A DNA stretch of 64,000 nt from the NCBI GenBank assembly GCA_963750895.1, contig CAVVSD010000001.1, positions 620,001 to 684,000 of the forward strand, in the 5' to 3' direction. Shown piece by piece: positions 1 through 7,435 of this stretch. Position numbers and translations under genes: made by a program. Each line of letters begins with the position of its first letter. Within the stretch, counting starts at the first letter, position 1. This DNA comes from CAVVSD01 sp963750895 (lineage in GTDB: Bacteria > Actinomycetota > Thermoleophilia > Solirubrobacterales > Solirubrobacteraceae). A model generated the notes under the pieces. That model had not been told where the DNA came from. It was given only the letters and a program-made list of their open reading frames with translations, and did not search any database.

Positions 1-464
1 AGGCCGGCGCGGTCGGTCAGCTGCGCTTCGACCCGTTCGCGATGCTGCCGTTCTGCGGCTACAACATGGCCGACTACTTCGGGCACTGGCTGGAGATCGG
101 CCGGACGAAGGGCGCCAAGCTCCCGAAGATCTTCATGGTCAACTGGTTCCGCAAGAGCGACGAGGGCAAGTTCCTGTGGCCCGGCTTCGGCGAGAACAGC
201 CGTGTGCTGGCCTACGTCCTCGGCCGCCTGGAGGGCGAGGGCGACGTCAAGGAGACCCCGATCGGCCTCGTGCCGACGGCCGACTCACTGCCGCTCGAGG
301 GCCTCGAGATCCCGGCCGACACGCTCGATGAGCTGCTCACGGTCGACCCCGAGCAGCTGCGCGCGCAGCTCGGGCAGGTCGAGGAGCACCTCGACCGGTT
401 CGGCGATCGCCTTCCGGCCGAGGTGCGCTCGCAGTTCGAGAGCCTGAAGGCTCGTCTGACGTAG
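1..464 (+). CDS. pckG: Phosphoenolpyruvate carboxykinase (GTP), C-terminal part
   Basis: The gene runs in from the left edge, so only its last 153 codons are present; the reading frame starts at base 3 and ends with TAG at 462-464. The visible part carries the guanine-nucleotide-binding end of GTP-type PEPCK: PFCGYNMADYF near the start, then VNWFRK and FLWPGFGENSRVL. The enzyme makes phosphoenolpyruvate from oxaloacetate and GTP in the cytoplasm, the entry step of gluconeogenesis. A C-terminal acidic helix-rich tail follows, as in other bacterial PckG proteins. PEP is also the phosphate donor for the PTS-type DhaM fusion encoded at 2424-4901, so the neighbourhood makes metabolic sense. The family call is secure; the N-terminus and promoter are outside the window. 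Confidence 0.95.
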   Translation, partial: AGAVGQLRFDPFAMLPFCGYNMADYFGHWLEIGRTKGAKLPKIFMVNWFRKSDEGKFLWPGFGENSRVLAYVLGRLEGEGDVKETPIGLVPTADSLPLEGLEIPADTLDELLTVDPEQLRAQLGQVEEHLDRFGDRLPAEVRSQFESLKARLT

Positions 465-478
465 ACCTGACGCGCCGG

Positions 479-509
479 ACCCCCGGGCCCTCTCTAGGGC
501 TCGGGGTTC
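479..509. terminator. GC-rich hairpin between convergent pckG and the small repeat-protein gene
   Basis: An imperfect inverted repeat (CCCC..GCCC pairing with GGGC..GGGG around a TCTCTA loop) starts 15 nt after the pckG stop and contains the TAG stop of the minus-strand gene ending at 494. Its placement between convergent genes suggests a two-way terminator. There is no clear U-run, so this rests on the hairpin and its position only. Confidence 0.4.
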
Positions 510-733
510 TCGCGCTGACCCGTCGCGAAGTCCCCCTCGGGGTCATCGTCGGCGTGGTCGTGGTGCTCCTGACCCTCGGCGAAGTCGCCGTGCTTCTCGT
601 GGGGCGTCTGCTCCTGACCCTCCGCGAAGTCTCGGACGGTCTCGTCGTCGTCGGAGCGCTGCTCCTGCCCCTCGGCGAAGCTCTCCTCGTGGGCCTGCTC
701 AGGGCGTGCCCTGTCGTCCGGATTGCGTTCCAT
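494..733 (-). CDS. Small acidic protein with four FAEGQE repeats
   Basis: This 79-residue polar protein has no Cys, no membrane segment and no signal peptide. Its outstanding feature is a hexapeptide repeated four times at 15-18 residue spacing: FAEGQE at residues 19-24, 36-41 and 51-56, and a diverged FATGQR at 69-74. The linkers are rich in Asp, Glu and His. It starts 10 nt after the stop of the epimerase-like gene at 744, so it probably shares that transcript. Such low-complexity repeats suggest a disordered protein that binds a partner repeatedly. I do not recognise a characterised family. Conservation of the motif with changed linkers argues that it is a real gene rather than a chance ORF. 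Confidence 0.6.
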   Translation of the reverse strand: MERNPDDRARPEQAHEESFAEGQEQRSDDDETVRDFAEGQEQTPHEKHGDFAEGQEHHDHADDDPEGDFATGQRENPEP

Positions 734-743
734 GTGCGAAGGA

Positions 744-1739
744 CTACCCCGGGAGGGGGTGCCGAAGCAAGCCCTCGTGCCACGCCCAGGCCGCGGTGCG
801 GCGCAGCGTGTCCTCCACCGGCGTGTACTCGAGGCCCAGTTCGCGGGTCGCGCGCGACCCGTCGTAGGCGTGGCCGTGCAGCAGCGTGCGGGCCATCGCG
901 CGGCACGCGGGCGGGTCGCGATGGAGTGCCCGGCAGGCGAGCTCCACGGCGCCCGCGAGCGGCGGCGCGATGGCCGCGGGGATGAACCGGGGGCGCTCGT
1001 CGCGGCCGCTCAGGCCCCGGAGCAGCGCGAGCGCCTCCTCGGAGGTCAGGGTCACGCCGCACAGGATGTAGCGCTCCCCCGGGGCGCCCCGCTCGGCGGC
1101 GAGCAGATGCCCGCGGGTGCAGTCGTCGATGTCGACGACGCTGATGCGCGTGTCGACGAAGACCTTGAGCCGGCCGTCGAGCTGCGCGAGCAGCATCTTC
1201 GCGGTGCCCGTGGCGCGGCCCGGTCCCTGCACGGACGCCGGGTTCACGCAGACGACGTCCAGGCCGCGTTCCGCGCCGATCTCGAGGACCGCCCGCTCAC
1301 CCGCGTGCTTCGTGCGGTCGTAGTCCGACAGGTACCAGCCGCGGTGCGGCGTGTCCTCGCGACCGATCGTGCCCTTCGGCTCGCCGATCGCCGACGAGGA
1401 CGACGTGTGCACGAGCCTCGGCAGCCCCGCATCCGCCGCGGCGCGCGCGACCGCGGCCGCGCCCCCGACGTTGATGCGCTCGAGCTCGGACGGGTCGGAC
1501 GGGCAGAGCGTGTTGACGCCCGCGACGTGGAAGCCGACGTCGCAGCCCGCCATCGCGGCGGCGACGCCGGCCTCGTCGAGCAGGTCGCCCGCGACGGGCG
1601 TCGCACCGACCTCGCGCACGGCGCCGGCAGCGGCGTCGGATCGCACGAGCGCGACGACCTCGTCGCCGCGGGCGCGCAACGCTCCGATGAGCGCTCGGCC
1701 GAGCAGGCCCGACCCTCCGGTGACGAACGCGCGCGTCAG
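744..1739 (-). CDS. NAD(P)-dependent epimerase/dehydratase (extended SDR)
   Basis: An extended short-chain dehydrogenase of about 331 residues. The Rossmann glycine motif GGSGLLG lies at the N-terminus and the catalytic YDRTK (Tyr-x3-Lys) near residue 150, preceded by the Ser-rich HTSSSSA strand. Members reduce or epimerise nucleotide sugars or reduce flavonol- or sterol-like ketones; substrate cannot be told from sequence. No ATG or GTG sits at the expected N-terminus. The most sensible start is a CTG at 1739-1737 that overlaps the pgsA stop as CTGA, which would couple the two genes. A longer frame upstream overlaps pgsA and looks spurious. Domain call is firm, start and substrate are not. 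Confidence 0.85.
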   Translation of the reverse strand: MTRAFVTGGSGLLGRALIGALRARGDEVVALVRSDAAAGAVREVGATPVAGDLLDEAGVAAAMAGCDVGFHVAGVNTLCPSDPSELERINVGGAAAVARAAADAGLPRLVHTSSSSAIGEPKGTIGREDTPHRGWYLSDYDRTKHAGERAVLEIGAERGLDVVCVNPASVQGPGRATGTAKMLLAQLDGRLKVFVDTRISVVDIDDCTRGHLLAAERGAPGERYILCGVTLTSEEALALLRGLSGRDERPRFIPAAIAPPLAGAVELACRALHRDPPACRAMARTLLHGHAYDGSRATRELGLEYTPVEDTLRRTAAWAWHEGLLRHPLPG

Positions 1740-2398
1740 GGGTGGCTGTGCAGCGTCGGCTGCGCCGAGAGGCGGCTCGCGCTCGGGGCGAGGGTCGTCT
1801 CCGGCGCCTCCGGCATCTCCTCCGCCACCTGCTCCTCCTCGACCGCGGAGGCCCGCAGCGCGGACGAGAAGTTGACGAGGTAGTCGACCGCGGAGGCGAC
1901 CGTGATGATCGCGGCGGCGACCATGAGCCACTCGTCCGCGTAGACCCCGGCGACGACGACATCGGGGCGCACGATCGCGAGCAGGATCGCGAAGAACTGC
2001 ACGTTCGTCTTGATCTTGCCCCAGATCGAGGGCGCCATGACGAGGCCGTCGGCCGCCACGACGCCGCGCAGGCCCATGATCACGAGCTCGCGGCCGATGA
2101 TGATGGTGGCGATCCAGGGGGAGACCCGCTCGACCGCGACGAGCGCGACGAGCACGCCCGTGACGAGGAGCTTGTCGGCCGTCGTGTCGAGGAACGACCC
2201 GAGCGTCGTGGTCACGTTCCAGCGGCGGGCGAGGTAGCCGTCGAAGAAGTCCGTGATCGCCGCGACGGCGAACAGGACGCCCGCGACGATCGAGAGCGTG
2301 CCGACGTCACGGTCGTCCATGGCGACGAGGGCCATGATCACCGGCACCAGCACGATGCGCACCGAGGAGGCCGCAGCGAGGAATCCGCTCGTCTTCAC
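1736..2398 (-). CDS. pgsA: CDP-diacylglycerol--glycerol-3-phosphate 3-phosphatidyltransferase
   Basis: Integral membrane enzyme that condenses CDP-diacylglycerol with glycerol 3-phosphate, the committed step to phosphatidylglycerol and cardiolipin. The full CDP-alcohol phosphotransferase signature is intact: D50, D53, G54, A57, R58, G67, D71 and D75, with exact family spacing. Several hydrophobic segments surround it. Length is 220 residues; the last 40 form a polar acidic tail (VEEEQVAEE and on) beyond the usual core. It lies 25 nt downstream of dhaM on the same strand and overlaps the next gene by 4 nt. Its substrate glycerol 3-phosphate is the product of GlpK in the same gene string, so co-transcription would couple glycerol uptake to lipid synthesis (inference). 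Confidence 0.93.
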   Translation of the reverse strand: MKTSGFLAAASSVRIVLVPVIMALVAMDDRDVGTLSIVAGVLFAVAAITDFFDGYLARRWNVTTTLGSFLDTTADKLLVTGVLVALVAVERVSPWIATIIIGRELVIMGLRGVVAADGLVMAPSIWGKIKTNVQFFAILLAIVRPDVVVAGVYADEWLMVAAAIITVASAVDYLVNFSSALRASAVEEEQVAEEMPEAPETTLAPSASRLSAQPTLHSHP

Positions 2399-2423
2399 GA
2401 TCGCGCGATCCTAGAGGTTGTTG

Positions 2424-4901
2424 TCACGAGAGCTCCGACGAGATCGCTCGTGCCTCGTCCGCCGAGTCGGCGTCGAGGGCGCGCCGGGCTGCGTCGCGGG
2501 CGCGCTCCAGGTCGAGCTCGCGCAGGGTCTGCTTGACGTCCGCGATGCGGGGCGGGGCCATGCTCAGCTCTGATACCCCGAGACCCACCAGAAGGCGCGC
2601 ACCGTCCACGTCGCCGGCGAGCTCGCCGCACACGCCGACCCAGCGGCCGTGCGCCTGGGCGCCTCGCACGGTGAGGTCGATGAGCCGCAGGACCGCCGGC
2701 ACGGGGCCCGCCGCGAGCGCCGCCACGTGCTCGTTGCCGCGCTCTGCGGCCATCGTGTACTGGGCGAGGTCGTTCGTGCCGATCGACAGGAAGTCGAGCT
2801 CGCGCGCGAAGCGCTCGGCATCGACCGCGACGGCGGGCACCTCGACCATCACCCCGACCTCCAGGGGCGGATCGATGCCCAGGTCGCGGCGGGCCTCGTC
2901 GAGGGCCGCCCGGGCCGCGCGGACCTCGCCGATCGTCGCGACCATCGGGAACATGACCTTGACCGGGTGCTCCGCCGCCGTCCGCAGCACGGCGCGCAGC
3001 TGCGCGGACAGCAGGTCGCGCCGCGCGAGCTGCAGCCGGATGCCTCGGCGTCCCAGGAACGGGTTGGCCTCGGGCTCCTGGGGCAGCGCACGCAGCGGCT
3101 TGTCGGCGCCGACGTCGAGCGTGCGGATGATGAGCGGGCGCCCTCCGAGCCCGCGCGCCACGGTCGCGTAGGCCTCGGCCTGCTCGTCCTCGTCGGGCAG
3201 CTCGTCGCGGTCGAGGAACAGGAACTCCGTCCGCAGCAGCCCGACGCCCTCGGCGCCCTGCTCGACGGCCGCCGGTGCGCCGTCGATGTCGCCCAGGTTC
3301 GCGAACACGTCGATGCCCACGCCGTCCAGCGTCACGGCGGGCCCCGCGGCGTGCTCGAGCGCGACGGCGTGGCGCGCGTCGGCGGCTGCGGACTGCTGCC
3401 GGTGGCGCTCGGCGGCCGCCGGGTCGGGGTCGACGCGGACGGTGCCCGCGTCCCCGTCGAGCAGGAGCGGCGTGCCCTCCGGAACGGCCAGCAGCGACGG
3501 GCCCAGCCCGACGACGGTCGGTACGCCGAGCGAGCGGGCGATGATCGCCGCGTGGCCGGTCGCCCCGCCGTGCGCGGTCGCGACGCCGGCGACGCGGTCG
3601 GGATCGAGCGTCGCGGCGTCGCCCGGCAGCAGCTCGTCGGTGACGAGCACGGCACCGTCGGCGGCCGCGGAGCTCGTTTCTCCGAGAAGCGTGCGCATGA
3701 CCCGGCGGCCGACGTCGCGGACGTCCGCGGCGCGCTCGCGCAGATAGGGGTCGTCGAGGCCCTCGTACTGGGCGGCGACGTCCTCGGAGGCGTCGTGGAT
3801 GGCGCGCGCGGCGTTGTGGCGCTGGTCGGCGATCGCGCGGCGGGCGGGCCCGAGCAGCGCGTCGTCGGTCGCCAGCGCGCCCTGCGCCTCGAAGATCGCC
3901 GCCTCGTCGGCGCGGCCGCGGTCCACGAGGTCGTCGCGGGCCGCGGCGAGGTCCTCTCGCACCTGGGCGAGCGCGTCGTCGAGCCGCGCCGCCTCCGCCG
4001 CGGGGTCCTCGGCGTCGCCGTCGGGGACGGCCGGCGCGCCGCCGATCCGCCGCAAGGGGCCGTCGGCGAAGCCGGGGGAGGCCGGGATGCCCTGCAGCAG
4101 CGTGTCGGCGGCGGGCGCCTCGGCGGTCTCGGGCGCCGGTGGGGCCGGCGCAGCCGCATCGGCAGACACGATCGAGTCGTCGATTCCATCCCCGAAGCCC
4201 GTGTCGGCCAGCGCACGGACCGCCTCGAGGACCGCGTCGGCGTCCGGCCCGGACGCCTGCACCTTCAGGGTGTGGCCGCCGCGGACGCCCAGCAGCGCGA
4301 TCTCGGTGAGGCTGCGCGCCGTGGCGGGGCCGCGGCCCGTCGTCGCGTTGGAGAGCAGGAGCGTCGCGTCGTGGCGCGTCGCGATCTCGACGAGCTTCGC
4401 GGCGGGCCGCGCGTGCAGTCCGAGCCGGTTGCGGACCGGGAGCTCGGTCTCCGCGTCCGCGGGGCCGGCCTCGACCTGAGCGGCGGCCTGCGGCTCGTCC
4501 CCGAGTTCAGCCTGCTTCGAGCGCAGCGCCCCCACGGCCTCCGCGGCGACCTCGTCGAGCGATCCGCCGCCACCGGCGTTGATGGATGCCGCGACCGCCC
4601 CCTCGACGAGCGGCGCCGCGACGAGCCGCACCTCGGCAGGGTCCAGCTCGCCCAGCTCGAGCACCATCTGCGCCGTCTGCACCGCGGAGCCGAGGTCCAT
4701 GAGGACCAGGACGCCGTCGTCGCCGGACGCCTCGCGCGCGCGCTCGACGGCCGCGCCGATCAGCTCGAAGTCCGTCCCGATCCCGTCCTCGACGCCACCC
4801 GCGGGCTCCAGGTGCGCCTTGTCACCGCCCATGGCCTTCGCGAAGTCGATCACGCTCGCGGCCAGCGCCGCGCTGTGCGAGACGACCACGATCGCGACCA
4901 C
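2424..4901 (-). CDS. dhaM: DhaM - HPr - Enzyme I fusion (PEP-dependent phosphoryl donor for dihydroxyacetone kinase)
   Basis: An 825-residue cytosolic phosphorelay in one chain. Residues 1-130 are the mannose-type EIIA domain of DhaM, with phospho-His9 in VVSHSAAL. Residues 152-240 are an HPr domain with His163 in GLHARPAAKL. Residues 265-825 are a complete Enzyme I: phospho-His450 in GGATGHAAIIARS, the PEP-site arginine strands VGLLRTEFLF and IRTLDVGADKP, SIGTNDLAQY and Cys758 in VGVCGELAGD. Phosphate should pass from PEP through EI, HPr and EIIA to ADP bound on DhaL. E. coli DhaM has only the N-terminal part of EI, so this version is self-sufficient. Starts at GTG, 3 nt after glpC. Part of the glpF-dhaKL-glpKABC operon. 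Confidence 0.95.
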   Translation of the reverse strand: MVAIVVVSHSAALAASVIDFAKAMGGDKAHLEPAGGVEDGIGTDFELIGAAVERAREASGDDGVLVLMDLGSAVQTAQMVLELGELDPAEVRLVAAPLVEGAVAASINAGGGGSLDEVAAEAVGALRSKQAELGDEPQAAAQVEAGPADAETELPVRNRLGLHARPAAKLVEIATRHDATLLLSNATTGRGPATARSLTEIALLGVRGGHTLKVQASGPDADAVLEAVRALADTGFGDGIDDSIVSADAAAPAPPAPETAEAPAADTLLQGIPASPGFADGPLRRIGGAPAVPDGDAEDPAAEAARLDDALAQVREDLAAARDDLVDRGRADEAAIFEAQGALATDDALLGPARRAIADQRHNAARAIHDASEDVAAQYEGLDDPYLRERAADVRDVGRRVMRTLLGETSSAAADGAVLVTDELLPGDAATLDPDRVAGVATAHGGATGHAAIIARSLGVPTVVGLGPSLLAVPEGTPLLLDGDAGTVRVDPDPAAAERHRQQSAAADARHAVALEHAAGPAVTLDGVGIDVFANLGDIDGAPAAVEQGAEGVGLLRTEFLFLDRDELPDEDEQAEAYATVARGLGGRPLIIRTLDVGADKPLRALPQEPEANPFLGRRGIRLQLARRDLLSAQLRAVLRTAAEHPVKVMFPMVATIGEVRAARAALDEARRDLGIDPPLEVGVMVEVPAVAVDAERFARELDFLSIGTNDLAQYTMAAERGNEHVAALAAGPVPAVLRLIDLTVRGAQAHGRWVGVCGELAGDVDGARLLVGLGVSELSMAPPRIADVKQTLRELDLERARDAARRALDADSADEARAISSELS

Positions 4902-4904
4902 GCG

Positions 4905-6143
4905 CTACAGCCCGTAGGCGCGGTGGAGGATCTCGACGGGGTGGAGGTTGGTGACCCCGGTCTCCTTCTCGATGTGCCACCGGCAGGTCTCGCTGTCGCA
5001 CGCGACGATGGTCGGGTCGGCCTCGCGCACCTGCGCGAAGAGGTCGGCGCCGACGTCGAGCGAGATCTGGCGCTTCTCCTCCTTCAGCCCGTAGGTGCCG
5101 CCGATGCCACAGCAGTGCGAGTGCATCTCGACCGTCTCGAGGCCCGGGACGAGGGCGAAGAGGTCGAGCGCCGGCTTGCCGATGTTGTGACCCTGCTGCT
5201 GGCAGGGCGCGTGGTACGCGACGACCTCCTCGACGGGCTGGAAGTCCGTGCGCAGCTCGCCGCGGTCGTGGAGGTCGAGCAGGAACTCGCAGATGTCGAA
5301 CGTGTGCTCGGAGACGACGCGGACGTCGGGATCCTCGTCCAGCCCGAGGATCTCCCGCGCCTCGCGCTTGACCATGAGCGTGCAGCTCGTCGCGACGCCC
5401 ACGATCGTCTTGCCCTCGCGCGCGTGCGGCGCGAGGTGCTTCGCCAGGCGCTTCGAGTAGGCCCGGCCGGCCGGGAAGATGCCGTTGGACTGCAGCGGCA
5501 GCCCGCAGCAGCCCTGCTTGGGGACCGTCACCTTGAAGCCGTTGTGCTCGAGGATCGCGACGGTCTTCTCGCCGAGGTCGGGCTCGTAGTAGTTCGTGCC
5601 GCAGCCGTGGAAGAAGACGACCTCCTTCGTCGCCTCCGGCGGGGCGGTGTGGCGCTTCGCCCAGCGCTGGAACGTCGTCCCGGCGAACTTCGGGAGCGCG
5701 GCGTCCTTGTGGATGCCCAGGAGCTTCTGCGCGAGCACCCTCAGCGGCTTGTTGGCCAGCGTCCAGTTCGCGAGGGGCGCGACCGGCGTGCCGAGCGCGC
5801 CCAGCTTGTCGGGCCGGCCGAGGAGCTGGTTGCGCAGCGGGACGCCCTCGGCCTCGGCGAGCCTCGCCTTGGCGCGGGTGTTGATCTCCGCGATGTGCAC
5901 GCCCTGCGGGCAGACCTTCGTGCAGATGCCGCAGCTCGAGCAGTAGTCGACCGAGGCGTCCGGCGTGACCTCCTCGCCGGTGCGGAACCGCTCCGCCTGC
6001 GGGCCGACGTACTTCGGCCCCGGGAAGAGCGAGGTGGCGTTCGAGTACGGGCAGTGCGTCTCGCAGATCGTGCACTTGACGCAGTGATCCAGCGATCCGC
6101 GGATCAGTCCGAGCAGGACGTCGTCCTCGGGGACCGCGCTCAT
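4905..6143 (-). CDS. glpC: Anaerobic-type glycerol-3-phosphate dehydrogenase subunit C
   Basis: Iron-sulfur membrane-anchor subunit that passes electrons from GlpAB to the quinone pool. Two ferredoxin-type 4Fe-4S motifs are intact: C21, C24, C27, C31 and C68, C71, C74, C78. Two CCG domains follow, each with the paired-cysteine signature (GCCGLPLQS and HCCGIGGTYG). Length, 412 residues, is normal for GlpC. The ATG overlaps the glpB stop as ATGA, so the three subunits are translationally coupled. The gene order glpA-glpB-glpC matches the E. coli glpABC operon. Whether it works without oxygen in this organism cannot be seen here; many aerobic actinobacteria carry this type. Confidence 0.94.
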   Translation of the reverse strand: MSAVPEDDVLLGLIRGSLDHCVKCTICETHCPYSNATSLFPGPKYVGPQAERFRTGEEVTPDASVDYCSSCGICTKVCPQGVHIAEINTRAKARLAEAEGVPLRNQLLGRPDKLGALGTPVAPLANWTLANKPLRVLAQKLLGIHKDAALPKFAGTTFQRWAKRHTAPPEATKEVVFFHGCGTNYYEPDLGEKTVAILEHNGFKVTVPKQGCCGLPLQSNGIFPAGRAYSKRLAKHLAPHAREGKTIVGVATSCTLMVKREAREILGLDEDPDVRVVSEHTFDICEFLLDLHDRGELRTDFQPVEEVVAYHAPCQQQGHNIGKPALDLFALVPGLETVEMHSHCCGIGGTYGLKEEKRQISLDVGADLFAQVREADPTIVACDSETCRWHIEKETGVTNLHPVEILHRAYGL

Positions 6144-7435
6144 GGACGCTCCTCCACGCTGGCGATCTGTCGCTCTGCGACAGATCGCCGACCGAAGGCG
6201 AAGCCTTCGGCAATCTCGCCTGCGGCGTGGTAGCCCGTCGTCACGCTGATCCCCTCACCTGAGTGCTCCTTCCACGGGACTGCGCCTCCGATCGACGCAC
6301 CGGCCACGAGCACCCGCTCGTGCACGCGCGAGCCGTCGGGCCCGACCGGGCGCAGGCCCGCGTCGACCGCCACGCCCACGCGCGCCATCGGCTGCACCTC
6401 GAAGTAGTCGGGCACGAACCGCGGTGCGCCCGCCGGCGGCACGTGCGCCAGCGGCAGGTCGAGCACGGTCTCGCGCGCCCGCCAGTCCGCGTCGAGCATG
6501 ATCGAGCCCTCCGCGAAGCCGCCGGTCGCGAGCACGAGCCAGTCGGCGCGGTGCTCGATGTCGCGGGCGGCAGCCTTCGCGCGGATCGTGACGCCGTCGG
6601 CGTCGGGCTCCGCTGCGACGACCTCGGACCCGAGGATCACGCGCCCCCCGGCAGCGCGGAGCGCCTCGGTGAGGATGCGGTCCACGCGCAGCCCGGGGAC
6701 GGAGGGCGGGACGGTCGGGATCTCGAAGACGGGCCGCCCGAGCCGGTCCTGCAGCTCGCTCCAGACCGTGTGGGCGTGGCGCAGCCCGAGCACGGCCGGG
6801 AACCCGACCCGCTCGCCGGCCTTCAGCCGGACCGCCAGCTGCGCGGCGAGCATGGAGCGGACCTCGGGGCGGTCCAGCGCGCGTGCGAGTGCCACCGTGT
6901 TGACGTCGACGCGGTCGAACTCGACGTCCAGCTCGACCGCGCGAGCGGGCACCCCTGCGCGCTGCAGGTTGTCGGCGAGCAGCGCGGCGTGGAAGTCCTT
7001 GAGCTGGCGCAGGCCGACGACGACGATGGGCTCGTCGCGGCGCAGATCGCCCTCCGCCATCGTGACGGGCACGAGCGCGGAGGGGCGCCAGGCGCCGATC
7101 GCGCTGGGGAGCAGGATGTTGCGCTCGAGGCCGCCGGTGTACGGATAGACGTCGGCCATGAGGTCCGCGAACCACGCGAGCGCCTCGCCGATCGCAGCCT
7201 CGCCGGTGCGGGCGTACGGGTGGTCGGGGTTGTCGGCCAGGAAGCCGCCGAGCGACGCCGCAGGGGAGTCGACCCGCTCCGGCGCGTAGCCCAGGACGTC
7301 GAGCGTCAGCGGAGACAGGTGCGTGGCGCCCGCGCCCTTGGCGAGGACGAGCACCTTCTTGCCGGACCGGGCGGCGCGGACCGCGGTGGTGAGCCCGGCG
7401 GTGCCGGCGCCCGCCACGATGACGTCCCACCTCAT
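6140..7435 (-). CDS. glpB: Anaerobic-type glycerol-3-phosphate dehydrogenase subunit B
   Basis: FAD-binding subunit of 431 residues. The N-terminus MRWDVIVAGAGTAGLTTA is a textbook dinucleotide-binding fold, followed by KVLVLAKGAG, typical of GlpB. The C-terminal part has the second nucleotide-contact strand ending VHERVLVAGASIGG. ATG at 7435 was chosen because it overlaps the glpA stop (ATGA) and begins right at the FAD motif; a longer open frame upstream lies inside glpA. GlpB docks on GlpA and relays electrons to GlpC. All three subunits are present and intact, so the complex should be functional. Confidence 0.93.
   Translation of the reverse strand: MRWDVIVAGAGTAGLTTAVRAARSGKKVLVLAKGAGATHLSPLTLDVLGYAPERVDSPAASLGGFLADNPDHPYARTGEAAIGEALAWFADLMADVYPYTGGLERNILLPSAIGAWRPSALVPVTMAEGDLRRDEPIVVVGLRQLKDFHAALLADNLQRAGVPARAVELDVEFDRVDVNTVALARALDRPEVRSMLAAQLAVRLKAGERVGFPAVLGLRHAHTVWSELQDRLGRPVFEIPTVPPSVPGLRVDRILTEALRAAGGRVILGSEVVAAEPDADGVTIRAKAAARDIEHRADWLVLATGGFAEGSIMLDADWRARETVLDLPLAHVPPAGAPRFVPDYFEVQPMARVGVAVDAGLRPVGPDGSRVHERVLVAGASIGGAVPWKEHSGEGISVTTGYHAAGEIAEGFAFGRRSVAERQIASVEERP

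Noticed and set aside
2649..6233. A 1194-codon open frame on the plus strand
   Set aside because: It lies antisense to dhaM and glpC, is full of Arg/Gly/Ala runs with no motif, and follows from extreme GC at third codon positions.
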